Source of the DNA: Paraescarpia echinospica
Taxonomy: Eukaryota > Annelida > Polychaeta > Sabellida > Siboglinidae
Assembly: GCA_020002185.1 (NCBI GenBank)
Contig: CM034532.1
Coordinates: 25,088,100 to 25,152,099 of the forward strand
Length of the DNA stretch: 64,000 bases
Direction: 5' to 3'
The first letter of the stretch is position 1. Each line of letters starts with the position of its first letter. The notes beneath the pieces were generated by a model. The model made no database searches. It was not told where the DNA came from and saw only the letters and a list, made by a program, of their open reading frames with translations. Positions 52,001 to 61,000 of the stretch are shown here, one piece after another. The position numbers were made by a program, and so were the translations under genes.

Positions 52001-55000
52001 ATGAAGAATTCCAGGCCAAGTGCAACATGAGCTCATCACATGACTTCCCGGTTCTCGATAACATCCAAATCTCAGTAGAGGGGGTGCGGAAACTTCTCCA
52101 AAATCTGCAGCCCAACAAAGCAAGCGGCCCCGATACCATCAGCCCCAGAATCCTCAAAGAGCTCGCAGCCGAAGTGGCTCCAATCCTGACAGCTATATTC
52201 CAGTCCTCCGTCAACACCACAGTAGTCCCATCTGACTGGAAGGATGCCCACGTGACACAGGTCTTCAAAAAGGGAGAACAGTATGATCCATCCAACTACA
52301 GACCAGTGTCACTCACAAGTGTGCCATGCAAACTGATGGAGAACATCGTCACCAGTGCCATCATGAAACATCTTGAGAAGCATAAAATCCTGTGTGACCA
52401 GCGACATGGATTCAGGAAGAACAGATCCTGTGAGACTCAGCTCTTACGAACTCTATACAAACATGGAGAAAGGCGAGCAGACGGACGTCCTAATATCAGA
52501 CTTCGCGAAAGCCTTTGATAAGGTCAACCACAGTCTGCTCCTACACAAGCCCCATCACTACGGCATACAGGGTACCACCAATGCATGGATCACCAACTTC
52601 CTCAGCAACCGGAGACAAGCAGTTGTTGTGGAGGGCACTAGATCCAGCTTCATTTATGTCCGTTCAGGAGTACCCCAGGGCTCTGTCCTGGGCCCCTGCT
52701 TGTTCTTAGCATACATCAACGATTTGCCTGAGAACCTGACGTCACCAGCCAGACTGTTTGCTGATGACACAGCCGTATACACCGCGGTAAAGGCACTGAA
52801 AGACCATGAGCAACTACAACAAGACCTCCAGTGACTAGCCGAGTGGGAGAAGAACTGGGACATGGCCTTCCACCCAGAGAAGTGCACCACTCTGCCTGTC
52901 ACCAGAGCCAGGAAGGTCCTGAAGCACCCCTACCAGCTCCATGGACACACACTTGAGACCACAGACTCCGCAAAGTACCTTGGCGTCACTATCAACAAGG
53001 ACTTGGGCTGCAACACCCACATCGACAACATCTGTGCAAGAGCCAATAAGACCTTAGGCTTATTGCAGAGGAAATTGAAAATAGGGTCGACCTCCATCAA
53101 GCAGACAGCCTATAAGTCCTTCGTAAGGCCCATCATAGAGTACGCCTCAATGGTATGGGACCCCATACCCAACGCGCCATAAATAAAATTAAGGCTATAC
53201 AACGAAGAGTTGCCAGGTATGTCCTTACACGCTACCACAACACCTCTAGCGTCAAGGACATGCTTGAGGAACTGCAGTGACCCTCTCTACAACAACACCG
53301 CCAAATAGCTAGACTGACCATGCTGTATAAAATTCACAACAACCAAGTCAGTGCCACTGGATTGAAGAGTAAGCTGAAGCCACCACAACCAAGCCAACAT
53401 CGCGGCCACATCCTGCCCAGAACCATCAGGAAATGGAACGACCTTCCGGTCCTAGTAGTGGAGGCCAACACAGTCGACACTTTTGTGTCAAGGATCTCCA
53501 GACTAACATTCAACTGCTAGGGTCTTTGTTAGAGAGCATTATAAAATTTGTATTAGTAGTAGCTTTGTAGTTGTTTTGTTTGTTATTATGTCTGTTTTGT
53601 TTTGTTCTCTTGGGCCTGACACTGCCTTATGCAGGGTTAGGGCCGGCAAGCCTCTGGCATAAGAGGTGAAGAGCGAACGATGGTAGCCTGCCAGCAACTC
53701 CACCACAGTTAGGGTTTATTAGTAGGCTGTTTTTTTTTTATCTATTTTTAGTAGGTGGGTTTTTTTTTTTTAAATGCCAGATCCCCAGAATAGTGGCAGA
53801 ATAATCAGACACTGATTGTGGCCACTTAACAGAAGAAAAAGAAGAAGAAATTCACTCGTTTTTCATGTATATGTTAGTTCCACCATAAAATCCGGTAGGT
53901 GGCGCAACTTTATCGGTAACTTCAGCCAGGGGGATAGATCACAATTCATATTTCAATAATATTGTCAAACGAAGTCAATAAAATACGCGATTTATTATAG
54001 CAGGGCAAACTGGATTTTTGAATGGTTGGCTTCATCATACAGAAAATACAAGTTTTGATGCACTCCTTCTTGTTCATTTATAAACTAAATACACATTAAA
54101 AAATTTGGCTAAACAATATTTTATTTGGCTAAAACAAATGACTCCTTTTAGCCAAATTTGCGGAAGAGAATTTAGGTCTAGCGCTAACCCAGCATAGCGC
54201 ATGGTGTAAACATAGTTGACTAAACTATTTTGAATGGCTAATTAGAGTATTATCGTTATTATTCAATAAGGCGTCTTGCAAGCGGCAAGTCAAGGCAAAG
54301 CGACACTTGGTGTGCGATCACTGGCACAGCTGGAAGGATTTTGCCATGTCCGGCTGTGGGAAGTCATGGGCAGATACTAAGGAAGAAGGATTCACCTTTC
54401 AGTGCGTGGGGTGTTGGAAGGTGGAATGTCTGCAGAAGGAGGTAATTAGGTTGACAGATATCGTGAAGAAGATGGAGACGAGAATTATCAAAGAGGCAGG
54501 TAGAACGGAGAGAGACGACAAGGAAAGAGTTGGGAATACTGTGAGACTGAAGGAGCAGAGTATTGGCAAGAAGACTGAGGAAAGGAGACTGAGAGGAGGG
54601 AAGGTGATTGGAGGGGAAGACACTGGAGAATCGACGACAGAAAATGTAACAGGTGTGAAGGTAACAGGGGAGAAAGTGACTGTAGAAAAGGAACTAGAAG
54701 GGGAAATGGGACGGGAGAGGAGAGATGAAAATGCAATGGGAGGAAAGATGAAGGGACGAAAGGAAGTGAGAGTAAATGTGACAGAAGAGAAGTCGATAAA
54801 AGGGACAGTGACAGGAGGAAAGGTGACACGAGAAAAAGCGACAGGAAAGAATAGAAAGGAAGAGAATGTGACAGAAGAGAAGACGGCCAGGGGAAAAAGA
54901 TAACCAGGCAGATGCAAACCGGAGAAGACGCTACTCTGAGGCAGTGATTGTGGAGGCAATGAGAAAAGAGAGGATGTTCAAGGGCGACTCTATTCTGAGA

Positions 55001-58000
55001 AAGACAGATAAGTCACTAAGCGAGGGGGAGGACGTCGTTGTTTGTTTACCGGGGGCTAGGGTTGAACATGTGACTGAAAGAGTAGAGAAGGTATCGGGGC
55101 ATGGCAAGGGAGGGTCTATACTAGTACACGAAGGGACAAATAATGCCGACAGGGAGGGAACAACTGGGATATTACATCAATACAGACAGTTCGTGAGGGA
55201 GTTAAAGAAGACAAGAGTTCAACAGATTATTATCTCAGGAATTCTGCCAGTAATGGGTGGAAGGGGGCCAATATATAGAAACTGCGAGAGGATGGCGATC
55301 AACGCACTGGTTGAGCAGATGTCTGAAGAAGAGGGGGTGGGATTCACAGATTTATGGGGATACTTTGTTGGGAGAGAAGATATGTACATGAGAGGTGGCC
55401 TCCATGTAAGTGGAAAGGGGGCAGCAGTTTTCTCAGAGAACCTGCTGCGATCTGTTGACAGTGGGTCAGTTTGCATCTATTTAAACTATATTCGCAGGAG
55501 GGATTCACAGAGAAGCCTGAAACTGGAGGCATAGATAAAAACAGCACAAATAAGCCAGCAAAGAACAGTCTGGAAAACAGTTCTGAAGCTGGATATAAAT
55601 GTTTTATCTTAAATGCATGGCGCCTAGTAAAAAAAGAAATGAACTAAACATTATGATAGAAGATATTGACCCTCACATAATACGTATAACCGAATCATGG
55701 GCAACCACCAATAAATATATATCACAACCAGATACATTTTACCATCAAAGTAAAATCAGAAAGGTATAGTAAAAAGCAGTACAGGAGAAATTTCCACAAA
55801 GGAAGATGTAAGGACATGAGGAAATATTTAGCAAAGATAGATTGGAATAACACATTGAAGAATAAGACAGCAACAGCATGACTGCTGTTGGGGTCATATT
55901 TTCACTTTAACTTCTTTTTACAAACGGCCTACCATGATTTGGACATTACAATTACGTATTCTAAGTCATGTCACACGTTATATAGTGTTATAGAGGTTTT
56001 ATAGGTGTAACAGGGCAAGTATTTATAAGTGTTACACTTCTTCTTGCACCTTTTCGACAATTGTATATCATTATCTATAATTTAATAATTAGCTACTTTA
56101 CTGTGTCTGTTGGTGTTGAAGTAGTTTCATTCATTCAAAAAATGCTGGAATATGCTAAAGAGTGAAATTGAGTGCATCGTTTATTAATTTGTTCCCTTAA
56201 AAAAACAAGCGAAACGGTCCAGAAACACTGATCGAAAGAAGCCATTAGAAACATTAAGTACAAACAAATGATGTGGAAGTCATATAGACTTAGTGGAAAT
56301 GATGAAGATTACAACATTTATAAAGAAGCACTTAACCAAGCTACAGCTGAAATTATCAATTCAAAGAGAAGCTATGAAAAAAATGTGCATGTAATATAAA
56401 ACATGACAGCAAGAGTTTTAATGCATATGTTCAAAGCAAACAGAAAGTTCAGGATAAGGTCGGTCCTCTCGAAGATAGTGCTGGAAGTATAATATCAGAG
56501 GGATTCTTAATGGCAGAAGACCTGAATGAGTACTTTAGTTCAGTGTTTACCGGAGAAGATATTAGATCACTGCCAGTACCAGAGGCTAAGTTCAAGGGGG
56601 CAGAATCAGAATATTTAGGACAGTTAATTGTAACTCCGAAAATTGTAGCTAAGAAAATATGGGTTATGAAGAATAATAAATCACCTGGAGTGGATGGGAT
56701 TCCACCCAAACTACTATTCGAAATTGTAGAACAAATTAGCATACCGTTTGCAACAGTTTTCAATATGTCATTAGAAGAGGGGGTGGTTCCTTTAGAATGG
56801 AGAGAAGCAAACATTATACTGTTATTTAAAATAGGTTCAAGAAACAAGTCGGAGAACTATACACCAGTGAGTTTAACATCGGTGATTTGCAAATTATTAG
56901 AAAGATTAATTAAAGATAACATGGTGGATTTTCTTGTTAAGCATAACTTGATAAACCCATCTCAAGATTGGTTTCTAAAAGCGAGGTCATGCTTAACAAA
57001 TATGTTGTTTTTTGGAATATATCACTAAATGGGTAGACGAGGGATCGCCAGTAGATATCATCTACTTAGATTTTCAGAAAGCTTTCGACAAAGTGCCACA
57101 TCAAAGATTACTGCTTAAACTAAAGGCCCATGGCATTGGAAATGGTATAATTAACTGGATAGAAAAATGGATTATTGACAGAAGACAACGGGTAGTTGTT
57201 GATGGGGAGGCTTCAAATTGGAAATCAGCTTTGAGTGGGGTACCACATGGATCAGTATTGAGACCTATATTATTCTTAATATATATCAATGATTTGGACG
57301 ATGACATAACAAGCAAGGTGTTGAAATTTGTGGATGATACAGAAGTGTTTAGAAGGATTAAAAGTAATGGAGATAGACAACGTTTAGAAGATGATCTTGA
57401 CAGGCTGATCAAATGATCTGAAAAGTGGCAAATGTTGTTCAATTTTGGGAAATGTAAATGCGTTCACCCAGGACATGGGAACGAAGATGTATAATATACA
57501 ATGGGGGTACTGTACTAAGTACTATTGTAAAAGAAAAGGACTTAGGGTTAACCATTAGTGCTGATATGAATGTTTCAGAACAGTGCGGAATTGCAGCTTC
57601 AAAGGGAAATAAAATCGCGTATGAGGAAAAATAACTAATAATACCGCAGTACAAAACAAAAGTTAGGCCTCATCTAGAATATTGTATACAAGCGTGGAGG
57701 CCATATCGCAAGAAGGACTTAGATATGCTAAAAAGAGTACAAAGAAGAGCAACTAAAATGGTACCAAAACTTAGGGATCTTATTTAAGAAATACGCCTAA
57801 AAGAATGTGGTTTAATAACACTAGAAACCAGGAGATTGAGAGGAGATCAGATGGAAGTGTTTAAAATATTGAGTGGTTATGAAAATATTGATGGAAATAT
57901 TTTTTTCTCACATAAGAAAGATAGAAGAACTAGAGGACATGAAGTTACTTTAGTAAAGGAGCAGTGTAGACTAGATATAATAAAGTTCTCACTTTCACAA

Positions 58001-61000
58001 AGGACTATAAATGAATGGAACACAATGGAACACTGATTGTGTGGGTGCTAGCAGGGATACATGTAGATAAAAATGGTTGGACTCTCGATAAGCCAAAAGG
58101 CTTCCTCGTCCACCAGCCATCTAAAGATAATTTTCAGGGTGGCAATCTTGTTAAATCTTGTTAAGTGTGTGGTACAAAATTGTGGAATTCGCTGGACTAT
58201 CACACACAACGTGCCAAAACTGTGTTTCAGAAATTGTACAAAAGTAAACTGTTCCAATATTATCGATAGCTGGTTTGATGTATTGACAATATGCAAGAAA
58301 CAAAAAATACTATTTTATTATGTTCACATTATTATGTTTTTATAATTAAAACTGTTCATATATTAGAACTGTGATTACTATTTTGAAAGGGGAAAGCACT
58401 TCATAAGTATTAACCTTCTGCTTTCTCCTTTTCTACAATGACTGTGAATTCAATTAAAACTTAAAATCATGTATGTATTATAATGCTATTGTGGAAATAA
58501 AAATGTATTATTAGTATCATTATTATTACAGTCGTTATTATTCTGGCTACATATAGTTAACTACCATAGTCTATATCTCAGGAATTACTCCCCATTATAT
58601 TACAACTTCTGCTGACATATTTGATTAGTTGTTATTATTTTGTGTTCGGGAACTTCGTGAAACCGTACGTTGACAATGATTCGGATAGAAGCAAATTATA
58701 TGTTACAGTATGTAGAAATCCACAGTGTATACTCATCTACTGCATGAAGTACTTGAAGTACAAACTTTCCAAAACATTTAACATAAAACTGGAATTAATG
58801 AAGTAAAAATGGTTTCAATATGGGTAACTTGGTATGTTTGAGAAACTTGTTAAAACAAACAGATCACCACTATAACTAACCTTTCTGAAGAGCCTGAAGA
58901 ATTGTTTCATCAATTTCCATGGCAGAATCAGAAGAGTCCAACTGGAAGATGGTCATGAGACCTTTCTTGGCAAGACATTCCATCACTGACTTCACTAACT
59001 GACCTGGTTCGATCGATTTCATGTAGAAAAAGGTAACCTTCACTTGATCCTCCACGTGTTTACGAACACACCTATGGTAGAAATAGTGCCGATAACTAAA
59101 AAAATAATGTTGCTAATAGGTATATTAAAGCATCGGATCCGGGGGGACCATATTTTTGCCGGGGAGTGGAGGGCAGGATATTTGGTTAGTCCCCCAACAA
59201 TCTGTGAACTTCAATGAGGGCGTGCAATTGGATGCATTTGGAGAACGTTGGGGAAGTGCACTTGAAGGTTTTTTGTGCAACTGGAGGTTTTTTGAGATTT
59301 TCAATGGATGCAATTGGAGGTGTTTGGACAGCATCAACCGCGGTGCACTTGGTGTTTTTTAGAGAGCCTCTGGTGAGTGCAGTTGGAGGTTTTTGGTGAG
59401 CCTCAGATCTCCGAATATTCACTATGGTATATGACTTCAATGAATCGGTCAATTTCGCGTAGCAAAAGGTAACCTCTACTTGATCCTCAACATATTTATG
59501 AACTGTCCTACAGTAAACAATTAAAAGTGCTGATAGCTAAAGAATAATTTTGCCAATAGGAATATTAAAGCATTGGAACTGGGGATAAGAACCATATTTT
59601 TGCTGGGGAGTGGAGCTCTGGAGATATGGTTAGTCCCCCCAACGTTTGGCGAGCTTCAATGGGGGCGTGCAATTGGAAGCTTTTGGAGAACGTCAGGGGA
59701 GTGCACTTGAAGGTTTTTTGTGCAATTGGATGTTTTTTTAGACTTTCAATGGTGTGCAATTGGAGGTGTTTGGAGAGCCTCAACCGCGTGCACTTTATGT
59801 TTTTTTGGTTTTGGGAGAACCTATGGTGGGTGTAGCTGGTCTTATACTTATTCTTCATCTTTGGGTACTTCCATTGACTTCTTGTACGCAGAAGCAAGAA
59901 TGTCGGCAGCACGGCCAGATCCCTGAACATAACCAGATAATGATTACTTACACTTTCGTAGCAAACCAAAACATTCATTTAACGAAATATCTTATCAGCA
60001 AAAGTACCTGAAACACCTGATAATGAAGGTAATCATGAGCAGACAGTTATGTGCAGGACATGTACATATCAAGGGAAAGAAAATACAAAGACTAACATAT
60101 ATATGCTAAAGTATTGCAGTGTCCCTCCCTCCCTCCCGAACCTTGGGCAAGTTTGTCCCCTCTACATTGCTCCAGTTCACATATGAATGAGAACCTGGCT
60201 ATAGACAACGGTGGATATTTGTGTTCGAACTGTCTTCGCGCGTTAATTTCCACGTGGCTGGATGCTTCCCAGAGAAGTTGAGATGGTGTTTGATTTAACA
60301 GTTCTGCCAGTGAATAAAGTGTAAAACATTCTGAGCAGTCCTGAGGACTGGATACTGCAGTATGTAAAAACTTACCTTTACTTTATTTTTTTCACACACA
60401 CGTATGAACCACTGTACGTGAATAACAGCTGCAATATGTTATAATACTAACCTCAACGATGACAACTGGCATTCCTTCTTCGATTGCATTCCGTACAGTG
60501 CTTATGGTTGCGATCCCACCACCTATCACCACACTCACAATTGGGATACCTGAAATAGTGTAGATGTATCATATCATAATAGTTATGATAAGTATAAATT
60601 ACATGAATATTTACAATTTTAATTCCTGTTTCCTACTATGTTATGCGTAATCGTCGAACATTAGTGGCTTCAATCATCCGTCTCCAGATCCCTCTGTCTG
60701 CCATTGCTGTCTTCAGCTCCTCCGTCTCTAAACCCACATCTTCCGTTAAGCGGTCGGTGTAAGTTGCTGCTGGTCTTCCTGCCTTGGTTCTTCCATGTGT
60801 CGGTTGCCACAAAATGGTCTTAGATGCCATTTCATCCTTATGGCTGTAGCAGTGTCCGGCAAATCTCATTCGTCTTCTTATTTTGTCAGTGACTTTACAC
60901 ATTCCATTGTATAGTATACATTGTATGTTAAATGTGGCACGAAACATTCTTGTATAACATCCGTCTAGTTATTTGTCATGTTTTTCGTTATTGTCCATAT

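Larger units (their letters stand above)
51083..53850 (+). mobile_element. Jockey/CR1-type LINE (second family)
   Basis: A 5'-truncated non-LTR element of a family distinct from LINE copies A to C: endonuclease remnant, RT, C-terminal domain and a 3' UTR ending in a GAAGAAAAAGAAGAAGAAA tail at about 53830. Base composition is clearly more GC-rich than the flanks. Frames change at about 51530, 51760-51860, 52500, 52830 and 53180. It lies in TRPM intron 4 on the opposite strand to the gene. Confidence 0.9.
54260..58165 (+). mobile_element. CR1-like LINE, copy C
   Basis: This is the third member of the family of copies A and B. It keeps the most complete 5' end, with ORF1 beginning upstream of a PHD-like zinc finger. 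The endonuclease is almost wholly deleted (its start at about 55650 is joined to its end at about 55725). A segment of about 265 bp is inserted at 55878-56140. RT and 3' tail follow. The end matches copies A and B with GGTGGCAATCTTGTTAAATC. It lies in TRPM intron 4, antisense to the gene. Confidence 0.92.

Noticed and set aside
54399..54959. Minus-strand 186-codon frame rich in Phe, Ser, Pro
   Set aside because: Antisense shadow of LINE copy C ORF1.
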